Assembly (NCBI GenBank): GCA_002480525.1
Contig: DLCH01000001.1
Coordinates: forward strand, 26,818-48,738
Length of the DNA: 21,921 nt
Direction of reading: 5' to 3'
Source of the DNA: Gammaproteobacteria bacterium UBA7803
GTDB lineage: Bacteria; Pseudomonadota; Gammaproteobacteria; Pseudomonadales; Azotimanducaceae
In this document: piece after piece, positions 15,725-21,921 of the stretch
Layout of the letters: every line of letters starts with the position of its first letter
Numbering within the stretch: position 1 is the stretch's first letter
Notes under the pieces: model-generated
Database searches by the model: none
The model's input: the letters and a program-made list of their open reading frames with translations, nothing else
What the model was told of the DNA's origin: nothing
Position numbers and translations under genes: made by a program

Positions 15725-16422
15725 ACCGGCTGTTCGCCTCGGACCTCCACCTGGAGGACCCGGACGGCCGCCACTTCCGCGCCTTCGAGCGGCTGCTCGA
15801 CACCACCGACGCGGACGAGATCTACCTGCTGGGCGACCTCTGCGAGGTGTGGATCGGCGACGACGACGACGGTCCGCTGGCGCGGCGTTTCGTCGCGGCG
15901 CTGGCGGCCGCCGGCCGTCACGCCGACGTCCACGTCATGTCGGGCAACCGGGACTTCCTGTTCGGCGAGCGCTTCGCCGCGGAAGCCGGCGTGCGGCTGC
16001 TGACGGATCCGGTGCGCCTCGACGACGGGCTGCTGCTCACCCACGGCGACGCCTTCTGCATCGACGACGAGGCCTACCAGGCCACCCGCCTGGTGCTGCG
16101 CTCCGCCGCGTGGCAGGCCGACGTGCTGGCCCGGCCGCTGAGTGAACGCCGCGCGCTCGCCGCCGCCATGCGGGAGGAGAGCCGGCGCACCAACGCCAAC
16201 AAGGCCGCCAACATCATGGACGTGTCCCGGGCGGAGGTCGCCCGGATCATGGCCGAGTACGACGCCCACACCCTGGTCCACGGACACACCCATCGTCCGG
16301 GTGTCCACCGCGAAGCCTGGGGAGACCGCTACGTGCTCGGCGCCTGGGAACGCTGCGGCTGGTACCTGCGGCAGACCGGCGGCCGTTTCGCGCTGACCTG
16401 CATGCCGCTGCCCCGGGACTGA
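15721..16422 (+). CDS. lpxH: UDP-2,3-diacylglucosamine diphosphatase LpxH
   Basis: LpxH is a peripheral-membrane metallophosphoesterase that cleaves UDP-2,3-diacylglucosamine to lipid X and UMP in lipid A synthesis, so the organism makes lipid A by the Raetz pathway. The 233-residue product (E. coli 240) has the dinuclear metal motifs in order: D8 and H10 in ASDLHL, D39 in LLGDLCEVW, N76 in SGNRDF, H108 in THGD, and H187 with H189 in HGHTHRP. The start is GTG 15721, inside the GTGA overlap with the folD stop. The open frame extends upstream, but only as a shadow of folD. Confidence 0.96.
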   Translation: MNRLFASDLHLEDPDGRHFRAFERLLDTTDADEIYLLGDLCEVWIGDDDDGPLARRFVAALAAAGRHADVHVMSGNRDFLFGERFAAEAGVRLLTDPVRLDDGLLLTHGDAFCIDDEAYQATRLVLRSAAWQADVLARPLSERRALAAAMREESRRTNANKAANIMDVSRAEVARIMAEYDAHTLVHGHTHRPGVHREAWGDRYVLGAWERCGWYLRQTGGRFALTCMPLPRD

Positions 16423-16429
16423 TCGCGCT

Positions 16430-16452
16430 AGTGTAGTGCGCCGCACTACACT
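16430..16452. repeat. Near-perfect palindrome between lpxH and miaE
   Basis: AGTGTAGTGCG and CGCACTACACT are exact inverted arms of 11 bases around one central C. It fills most of the 51-base gap between two convergent stops. It could be a two-way terminator stem (10 bp, 3-base loop) or a protein operator. There is no T-run on either side. It is less GC-rich than the other hairpins here, which makes a chance palindrome less likely. Confidence 0.6.
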
Positions 16453-16473
16453 GGCCCCGCCGGGCGCCACCGT

Positions 16474-17100
16474 TCAGCCGGGCAGCGGCCCACTGTGAAA
16501 ACGGAATACCGGATCCGGCAGGGTGACCAGTTCCGCGTCGCGGTCGAGCAGCACCGCGAGCCGCGCGGCCACCTCGTCGTCGGAAGCGTAGCGCCGGGCG
16601 AGCGCCAGATAGAGCGCGAAGTGACGCGCCTCCGACGCCAGCAGACCGGCGTACAGCTTGGCGACGTCGGCGGGCAGCACCGCCGCCAGCCCGGCGAAGC
16701 GCTCGCAGGACCGGGCCTCGACGATGGCGCCGACCAGCAGCGTGTCCACCAGCCGGCCCGGCTCCTCGCGGCGCACCTCGGTCATCAGCGTCGCCGCGTA
16801 GCGGCTCGCGCTGAGCTGGCCGTAGGCGACGTCCTGCTGCGCCATGAGCGCGCAGACCTGCTCGAAGTGGCGCAGCTCCTCCCGGGCGAGGCGGCTGAGC
16901 CGATACAGCAGCTCCGGCCGGTCGACGTAGCGATAGAGCATCCCCAGCGCCGTCGATGCCGCCTTCTTCTCGCAGTTGGCGTGGTCGACGAGCAGCACGT
17001 CGAGGCGCGCCGGCGCCTGGGCGAACCAGGCGGGCGGCGTCGGGCAGCGCAGAAATTCACGGATCGCCGCGGGCACCGCGGCGGCGGGCGCCGCGCTCAC
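16474..17100 (-). CDS. miaE: tRNA 2-methylthio-N6-isopentenyl adenosine-37 hydroxylase MiaE
   Basis: MiaE is a diiron monooxygenase that hydroxylates the isopentenyl group of ms2i6A37 in tRNAs reading U-starting codons, an O2-dependent step. The 208-residue product has the family start FLRCPTPPAWFAQAP and the diiron ligands: E44 in DHANCEKKAAST, E75 and H78 in REELRHFEQV, E128 in AIVEARSCERF, and E157 with H160 in ASEARHFALYLALA. It starts with GTG at 17100, overlapping the DUF1289 gene stop by four bases (GTGA), so it should be translated with that gene. It is the last gene of the minus-strand run and ends facing lpxH. Confidence 0.93.
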   Translation of the reverse strand: MSAAPAAAVPAAIREFLRCPTPPAWFAQAPARLDVLLVDHANCEKKAASTALGMLYRYVDRPELLYRLSRLAREELRHFEQVCALMAQQDVAYGQLSASRYAATLMTEVRREEPGRLVDTLLVGAIVEARSCERFAGLAAVLPADVAKLYAGLLASEARHFALYLALARRYASDDEVAARLAVLLDRDAELVTLPDPVFRFHSGPLPG

Positions 17101-17549
17101 TCCGCGGGTATCCGGTAGTAGCGTTCGTAGTGCGCCAGGGAGCGCTGGTAGAACTCGCGGTCGATCAGGGTGATCAGCGCCTCGACCGGCAGCTCGGCCT
17201 GGGCCGGGTCCCGGACCCGGGCGCCCAGGTCGGACAGGACCACCTCGCCGTCACGCCAGCGCAGCCGCTGCAGGGCTTCGTAGAGCAGGTTCGCGGCCGC
17301 CGGGGTGGTCTCCGCCGACAGCCCGAGTCCCGCCGCGGCGGACGCCAGCCGCGCCGGGTCGTCGATGGCGATCAGCGATTCGACGGCGCCCTCGCGCAGG
17401 TCCAGCAGCCGTTCCCAGACCACCGACCGCTGAGCCTGGTCGAACCCGTTCCACTGCACGATCTCGTGGGCGAATCGCTTGCAGCCGCGACACACCAGGT
17501 CGCCGTAGGTGGTGGAGCAGATGCCGATGCAGGGGGTACGTCTGAGCAT
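17097..17549 (-). CDS. DUF1289 family protein with C-terminal extension
   Basis: Residues 1-50 match the DUF1289 pattern: TPCIGIC, VCRGCKR and EIVQWNGFDQAQR, with four cysteines (C7, C11, C20, C23) that could bind a metal. The function of this family is unknown. Many members are little more than this domain (about 60-80 residues), but here 90 or so further residues follow (to 150) that I do not recognise, rich in Ala and Leu with a Tyr-rich end (HYERYYRIP). ATG 17549 is the start; the ribosome site is weak. It lies 43 bases after the transglutaminase gene and overlaps miaE by four bases, so an RNA-modification link is possible but only inferred from position. Confidence 0.8.
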   Translation of the reverse strand: MLRRTPCIGICSTTYGDLVCRGCKRFAHEIVQWNGFDQAQRSVVWERLLDLREGAVESLIAIDDPARLASAAAGLGLSAETTPAAANLLYEALQRLRWRDGEVVLSDLGARVRDPAQAELPVEALITLIDREFYQRSLAHYERYYRIPAE

Positions 17550-17592
17550 GGTCTCGGTCCATGGACACGGGCGATCGGGCGGCGGCGGCCGG

Positions 17593-19695
17593 TCAGCGGC
17601 GGGCGCCGAGCGCGGCCCGGAGCCGAACGCGTCGAAGCTGGGAGCGCAGCCGGCGGAGGTCCTGACGGCCCCAGCCGGCGCCGGGATTGTACAGCAGCCG
17701 GTCGACCTCGGCGACGAGCGCCCCGGCCTGGTCGGCGCCGATGACGCCGCCGGATTCGAGCCGCCGCAGGTAGCTGGCGGGGGCCTCGTCGGGCCGCCGG
17801 GGCCAGCCGGCGCCGGCCAGCCGGCGGCAGAAGTCCTGGAATGCGCCCTCGACCGGATGACGCGGCGCGCTGCGGCGGCGCCAGAACAGCACCAGGGCCA
17901 CGGCGCCGAGGCTCGCCCCGCCGGCGAGCAGCAGGGCCAGGCCCACCCGAGCCGGGGTGATCTCCCCCAGCAGGTCCTGCAGCACGTCGGCCTGCAGATG
18001 GGTGTCGTAGCCGATCACCCAGAGATTCCAGCGGTGTTCCAGGGAATCCGCCCAGTAGAGCAGGTCCCGGAACACCCCGACGCCGTCGAAGCGCGCCGCG
18101 GTGAGCGCCGACAGGCTTTCCCGGTCCTCCGGCGACAGCGCGGCGTTCAGTCCCTCCTCGATCCGCGCCGGCGCCACCGCCGCGGTGGGATCGACCCGGC
18201 GCCAGCCCTCCCCCGCCAGCCAGTACTCCACCCAGGCGTGGGCATCGTACTGGCGGACCATGACATGCCCGGTCACGGGATTGATCTCGCCGCCCTGGTA
18301 GCCGCCCACCATCCGCGCCGGCACGCCCGCGGCGCGCAGCATGAACACCAGGGCGCCGGCGTAGTGGGTGCAGAATCCCCGCCTTGTCTGGAACCAGAAC
18401 TCGTCGATGCTGTTGCGGTCCTGCAGCGGCGGCGGACTCAGGGTGTAGAAGTAGGGTTCGCTGCGGATCTGCGCCACCACCGCCGCGACCAGGGCCTCGG
18501 CATCGCCCCCGGCGGCGGACATCAGCGAGCGGGCGTAGGCCCTGACCCGCGGGTTGTCGCCGTCGTCCGGCAGCCAGGTCTCGCGTATGCGCAGCCGGTC
18601 GGGCAGCCGCGGCGCCTGGTCCATGCCGAGATCCGGATAGGACGTCACCCGGTAGCGGAACACGGACAGCACCGGGTCCGGCGCGGTGAGCCGGAAGTCC
18701 CGCTCCAGCGTCACTCCCGGGGTGGCCGGCAGCGCCAGGTCGAGTCCGAACAGCCAGTCCGAGCTGGTCGGCTCGAGCAGCACCTCGTAGTCGATGCCCG
18801 ACGCGCCGGCGGCCGGCGCGGGCCGCTCGGCGGTGCCCCACTCCGGCAGCAGACCCGCGGCGGACCAGGTCCCCTCGACGAACCGGGAGTAGGTCAGGCC
18901 GCGCCAGTACAGCGCCCGCTTCGGCGGCACCTCGCCCGCGAACACGGCGCGGAAGGCCAGCTCGTCGGACCGCGTCAACTCGGCGACGTCGCCGGGCTTC
19001 ATGCGATCGCTCAACCCCGTCACCGAGGAGGACGGCAGCGGCACCGACCACAGCGGCGCCACCCTGGGGAAGAACAGGAACAGCACCACCGTCAGCGGCA
19101 GCGCCTGCAGCACCAGCAGCGCGGACACCCGCAGGCTCTCCAGGGGCCTGACCCGGGTGACGAGCTGATTCAACCCCACCAGGGCGGCGGTCACCAGCAT
19201 CAGCGCGCCGATCTGATAGACCGCCACGGCGATGGACTGGTCGAACAGGAACAGGGTGGCGATGGCGAAGTAGCCGAGGAAGATCACCAGGTAGGCGTCG
19301 CGCCGGCTCTTCATCTCGATGAGCTTCAGGGCGAACGCCAGAATCAGCAGCGAGGCCGCCGCCTCGAGGCTGAACGCCGACACGCCGGTCAGGGCGACGC
19401 CGCCGATCGACGCGGCCACCAGCACCGCCTTCACCCAGCGGCGCGGGTAGTCCCAGCGCCCCTGATAGACACCGCTGCGCCAGTAGCCGCAGAACAGGCC
19501 CACGGCGATGAGCCACGGCGACAGGTGCAGCAGATAGGGCAGCACCACCGCCACCTGGGCGATCATCAGCAGCGCCAGGGTGTTGCGCGGAATCTGGTAG
19601 GCGATGCCGCGGCCGCGCGCGGCACCCCCGCGGGCCCCGGTGCGCAGGCCGCCGCGCGCGCCGCCGGCGGGCATCGCCTCGCCCTCAGAGGCCAT
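17593..19695 (-). CDS. tgpA: TgpA-type membrane transglutaminase-like protein (DUF3488/DUF4129)
   Basis: This encodes a 700-residue inner-membrane protein matching Pseudomonas aeruginosa TgpA, a protein essential for viability there. A basic N-terminus leads to about seven membrane segments between 38 and 210. A large domain follows that should face the periplasm, with a transglutaminase/protease triad: C442 in RRGFCTHYAGAL, H486 in YDAHAWVEYW and D502 in RRVDPTAA. A last helix (about 582-604) and a cytosolic DUF4129-like tail complete the usual layout. The substrate is unknown. ATG 19695 overlaps the DUF58 gene stop by 11 bases; M8 is an alternative. The moxR-DUF58-tgpA order is the standard module. 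Confidence 0.93.
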   Translation of the reverse strand: MASEGEAMPAGGARGGLRTGARGGAARGRGIAYQIPRNTLALLMIAQVAVVLPYLLHLSPWLIAVGLFCGYWRSGVYQGRWDYPRRWVKAVLVAASIGGVALTGVSAFSLEAAASLLILAFALKLIEMKSRRDAYLVIFLGYFAIATLFLFDQSIAVAVYQIGALMLVTAALVGLNQLVTRVRPLESLRVSALLVLQALPLTVVLFLFFPRVAPLWSVPLPSSSVTGLSDRMKPGDVAELTRSDELAFRAVFAGEVPPKRALYWRGLTYSRFVEGTWSAAGLLPEWGTAERPAPAAGASGIDYEVLLEPTSSDWLFGLDLALPATPGVTLERDFRLTAPDPVLSVFRYRVTSYPDLGMDQAPRLPDRLRIRETWLPDDGDNPRVRAYARSLMSAAGGDAEALVAAVVAQIRSEPYFYTLSPPPLQDRNSIDEFWFQTRRGFCTHYAGALVFMLRAAGVPARMVGGYQGGEINPVTGHVMVRQYDAHAWVEYWLAGEGWRRVDPTAAVAPARIEEGLNAALSPEDRESLSALTAARFDGVGVFRDLLYWADSLEHRWNLWVIGYDTHLQADVLQDLLGEITPARVGLALLLAGGASLGAVALVLFWRRRSAPRHPVEGAFQDFCRRLAGAGWPRRPDEAPASYLRRLESGGVIGADQAGALVAEVDRLLYNPGAGWGRQDLRRLRSQLRRVRLRAALGARR

Positions 19696-20686
19696 GCAGC
19701 GCCAGCTCCCGCAGCACCCGCTCCAGGTGCGCCTCGCCCGTGGCCGGCGCCAGCTCCGTGCCGCCCAGCCGCAGACCGAACTCCCGTTCCAGCCGGCAGG
19801 CGGTCAGCGCCATCCCGGTCAGCCGGGACAGGCGTTCCTCCAGACCGCCCTGCACCTGGTCGAGGTCCAGCCACAGCCGCGGCTCCATGTAGCTGGCGTA
19901 GCGCTTCACCATGAGTTCCTCACCCCGCGCGTAGGAGCGCCAGATGATGTGCTTGATCGGGTCGCCGGGCCGGTAGGCCTTGATGTCGGTGAAGTCCTCG
20001 CTGCCCTGGGGATCGACCAGCTCGCCCTCGTCCCGGCGCCCGTACATGAGGTCCGGCAGGTCCGCGAACAGCGGCTTCGGATACACCAGCGCCCGGGCAT
20101 CCAGATCCACCCAGGTCCAGGCCCGCAGCAGCCCCAGCGGATAGTAGGTCTCCACCAGCATGCGCCCCGGATCGAGCCAGCCGCGCCGCCGGCCGGTGAC
20201 GTACAGCCGGACAGTGTCCGCTTCGCGCCGCTGCAGCTCCACCCACTGCATGATGCCGCCGGGAAAGCCCACCTGGATGCCCTCGCGGCCGCGGCGGCGC
20301 CTGCCGCGCTCCCCGGGACGGACGACGCGCACGCTGATCTCCACGTCCTCGCCGACGAACCCCGGACGGCTGCCGACCAGCTCCAGCGTCAGCCCCGACA
20401 GGTTCCTGAAGGTGTAGAGGATGGTGACCAGGAACACGCTGCCAAGCAGGAACGCCACCCCGTAGACGAGGCTCGCCTGGTAGTTGATGGCCGCCAGGAT
20501 CAGCAGCGCCAGCAGGCCGCCGAACACGAAGCCGGTGCGGGTGGGAAAGATGAAGACGTTGCGCTGGGACAGCGTGATCGACGGCGCCGGCGGAATCCGC
20601 TGATCCAGCCAGCGGCCGAACCGGGGCCCGAGCACGCCGCCGCCGGAGGAGCCTGGCCCGTTCGTCAGCGCCTCATCCGACGACAT
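19685..20686 (-). CDS. DUF58 domain membrane protein
   Basis: This is a 333-residue protein with two adjacent membrane helices (about 52-70 and 74-92), a beta-rich middle, and the DUF58 hallmark EDFTDIKAYRPGDPIKHIIW (230-249), followed by RSYARGEELMVK. DUF58 proteins are partners of MoxR ATPases and often resemble von Willebrand A domains; no molecular activity is proven. An Arg-rich loop (GERGRRRRGREG, 125-136) stands out. I chose ATG 20686 because it is the first Met after the moxR stop region and overlaps that stop by 14 bases; an upstream ATG at 20737 would lie deep in moxR. Its stop overlaps tgpA by 11 bases. Confidence 0.92.
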   Translation of the reverse strand: MSSDEALTNGPGSSGGGVLGPRFGRWLDQRIPPAPSITLSQRNVFIFPTRTGFVFGGLLALLILAAINYQASLVYGVAFLLGSVFLVTILYTFRNLSGLTLELVGSRPGFVGEDVEISVRVVRPGERGRRRRGREGIQVGFPGGIMQWVELQRREADTVRLYVTGRRRGWLDPGRMLVETYYPLGLLRAWTWVDLDARALVYPKPLFADLPDLMYGRRDEGELVDPQGSEDFTDIKAYRPGDPIKHIIWRSYARGEELMVKRYASYMEPRLWLDLDQVQGGLEERLSRLTGMALTACRLEREFGLRLGGTELAPATGEAHLERVLRELALHGL

Positions 20687-21593
20687 CGACCCCGGCCAGA
20701 AGCTTCTGCGCCAGGGCGGCGCCGCCATGTCCGGCATAGTCCGCCGCCTCGCGCAGGCGGTGCTCGACGACGCCGGGCAGCACGGCCTGGACGTCCTCGG
20801 GAACCACGTGGCGGCGGTCGTGGATCAGCGCCCAGGCCCGAGCCGCATGCAGCAGCGCCAGCGCGCCGCGCGGGGACAGCCCGTAGGCGAACTCCTGGCC
20901 GCGGCGGCTGTGGGCGACCAGGCGCTGCACGTAGTCGATCAGCGGGTCCGACGCCTTGACGTCGTCGACCGCCTGCTGGAGCACCTTGAGCGCGTCGACG
21001 TCGAGCACCGGCTCGATGGCGGCGAGCCCCCGCCGCTTGTCGCCGCCACGCAGCAGCGCCCGTTCGGCGTCGGGGTCGGGATAGCCGAGCTCGATGCGCA
21101 TCAGAAACCGGTCGAGCTGGGATTCCGGCAGCGGAAACGTGCCGCCCTGGGTCACCGGATTCTGGGTGGCGATCACGAAGAACGGATCCGGCAGCGGCCT
21201 GGTCTCGCCGTCCGCGGTGACCTGGTGCTCCTCCATGGCTTCGAGCAGCGCGCTCTGGCTCTTCGGCGTCGCCCGGTTGATCTCGTCGGCCAGCACGAGC
21301 TGGGCGAACAGCGGGCCTTCGATGAACCGGAAGGTGCCGCTGTCACGCTCGAACACGGACGTGCCGATGATGTCCGACGGCAGCACGTCGGAGGTGAACT
21401 GGATGCGGTTGTAGGACAGACCCAGGGTGCGGGCCAGGGCATGGGACAGCAGCGTCTTGCCCATGCCCGGCAGGTCCTCGATCAGCAGGTGTCCGCGCGC
21501 CAGCAGGCAGGCGAACGCCAGCTTGATCTGGTTCTCCTTGCCCAGCAGGACGTCGTTGAGGGCGGCGATGACCGCCTCGATCTGCTCCTTCAC
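20673..21593 (-). CDS. MoxR-family AAA+ ATPase
   Basis: This is a 306-residue AAA+ ATPase of the MoxR class, thought to act as a chaperone in assembling partner complexes, usually with DUF58/VWA proteins. What is seen is VLLGKENQIKLAFACLLARGHLLIEDLPGMGKT, with Walker A lysine K46, Walker B LVLADEIN (D103, E104), the FIEGPLFAQ loop, and the MoxR motifs TQNP and LPESQLDRFLM. The open frame extends 22 codons upstream into purF. I chose GTG 21593, one base after the purF stop, because the family N-terminus begins there; no ribosome site is visible, so translation probably depends on ribosomes finishing purF. ATG 21659 is the alternative. Confidence 0.92.
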   Translation of the reverse strand: MKEQIEAVIAALNDVLLGKENQIKLAFACLLARGHLLIEDLPGMGKTLLSHALARTLGLSYNRIQFTSDVLPSDIIGTSVFERDSGTFRFIEGPLFAQLVLADEINRATPKSQSALLEAMEEHQVTADGETRPLPDPFFVIATQNPVTQGGTFPLPESQLDRFLMRIELGYPDPDAERALLRGGDKRRGLAAIEPVLDVDALKVLQQAVDDVKASDPLIDYVQRLVAHSRRGQEFAYGLSPRGALALLHAARAWALIHDRRHVVPEDVQAVLPGVVEHRLREAADYAGHGGAALAQKLLAGVDVVG

Positions 21594-21594
21594 G

Positions 21595-21921
21595 TTACGC
21601 GTGGTTGTGGAGGTCGATGACGGTCTGATCGCTGGGATCGTTCGTGTGGGCGGCGTCACGGCGCTGTTTCATCTCGTCGCTTCTGTTCAACGATAGACGC
21701 TCCAGATAAGAATCGTCTATGTCTCCAGTCACGTATTTGCCGTCGAACACCGAGCAGTCGAACTCGGTGATCCCCGGGTTGCCCTCCCGGGAGCTGAGCA
21801 CCAGGTCCTCGATGCGCTGGTAGACCAGCATGTCGGCGCCGATCAGCGCGGCCACCTGCTCTTCGGTGCGGTTGTAGGCCACGAACTCGTTGGGCGTCGG
21901 CATGTCGATGCCGTAGACGTT
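21595..21921 (-). CDS. purF: Amidophosphoribosyltransferase PurF, C-terminal part (runs off the window)
   Basis: Only the last 108 codons are present. The fragment begins NVYGIDMPTPNEFVAY and continues GADMLVYQRIEDLV, ITEFDCSVFDGKYVTGDID and YLERL. It aligns by eye with the C-terminus of E. coli PurF (NVYGIDMP, IGADGLIFQ, FECSVFNGVYVTKDVD). PurF makes 5-phosphoribosylamine from PRPP and glutamine, the first committed step of purine synthesis; its catalytic glutaminase and most of the PRPP domain lie outside this window. The in-frame ATG at 21903 is internal to the gene and not a start. The TAA stop is one base from the moxR GTG. Confidence 0.93.
   Translation of the reverse strand, partial: NVYGIDMPTPNEFVAYNRTEEQVAALIGADMLVYQRIEDLVLSSREGNPGITEFDCSVFDGKYVTGDIDDSYLERLSLNRSDEMKQRRDAAHTNDPSDQTVIDLHNHA

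Noticed and set aside
17509..19914. 801-codon plus-strand frame opposite tgpA, and the 714-codon shifted frame on the minus strand
   Set aside because: Both overlap the tgpA coding frame, which has the catalytic triad and membrane helices; the alternatives are low-complexity Arg/Gly/Ala translations.
21595..21903. Separate 102-residue small gene starting at 21903
   Set aside because: The sequence matches the PurF C-terminus and the frame continues to the window edge with NVYGID, so the Met is internal.

Overview
The window reads as ordinary chromosomal core DNA from a high-G+C gammaproteobacterium. Three things point there. The block trigger factor - clpP - clpX - lon - hupB - ppiD is in the same order as in E. 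coli. A dnaQ / rnhA / YafS-type methyltransferase cluster lies beside mltD. A tRNA-Pro / Arg / His cluster sits upstream of tig. Strong G+C bias, many GTG starts and fairly acidic proteins would suit a family such as the Ectothiorhodospiraceae or a halophilic relative, but that is inference. I see no mobile element, phage gene, CRISPR array, integrase or toxin module.

Layout. 1-430: a small SCP2-domain protein (+), facing nudC. 431-3469 (minus): methyltransferase -> rnhA -> dnaQ -> nudC, covering RNA:DNA hybrid removal, replication proofreading and NAD(H)/NAD-cap hydrolysis. 3520-5091 (+): mltD lytic transglycosylase lipoprotein, facing ppiD. 5143-14092 (minus): the protein-quality-control block tig, clpP, clpX, lon, hupB, ppiD, with a heat-shock-like promoter before lon and a clear intrinsic terminator after hupB. 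14145-14710 (minus): tRNA-His(GTG), tRNA-Arg(TCT) and tRNA-Pro(TGG), driven by a strong sigma70-type promoter at 14730-14758. 14870-16422 (+): folD and lpxH, overlapping by four bases. 16474-21921 (minus): the 3' end of purF, then moxR, a DUF58 gene, a TgpA-type transglutaminase gene, a DUF1289 gene and miaE, almost without gaps.

Functional reading. The central block is a folding and proteolysis unit: trigger factor folds nascent chains, ClpXP and Lon degrade, HU compacts DNA, and PpiD chaperones exported proteins. The right-hand minus-strand run joins the last part of a purine-synthesis gene to the envelope-associated MoxR-DUF58-TgpA module and then to a tRNA-hydroxylase gene.

No clearly new system is visible. 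The points most worth a second look are regulatory. They are an intrinsic terminator on the plus strand between lon and hupB with no plus-strand gene to serve, three adjacent hairpins between tRNA-Arg and tRNA-His, a perfect 11-bp-arm palindrome between lpxH and miaE, and the fusion of purF to the moxR-tgpA-miaE run.
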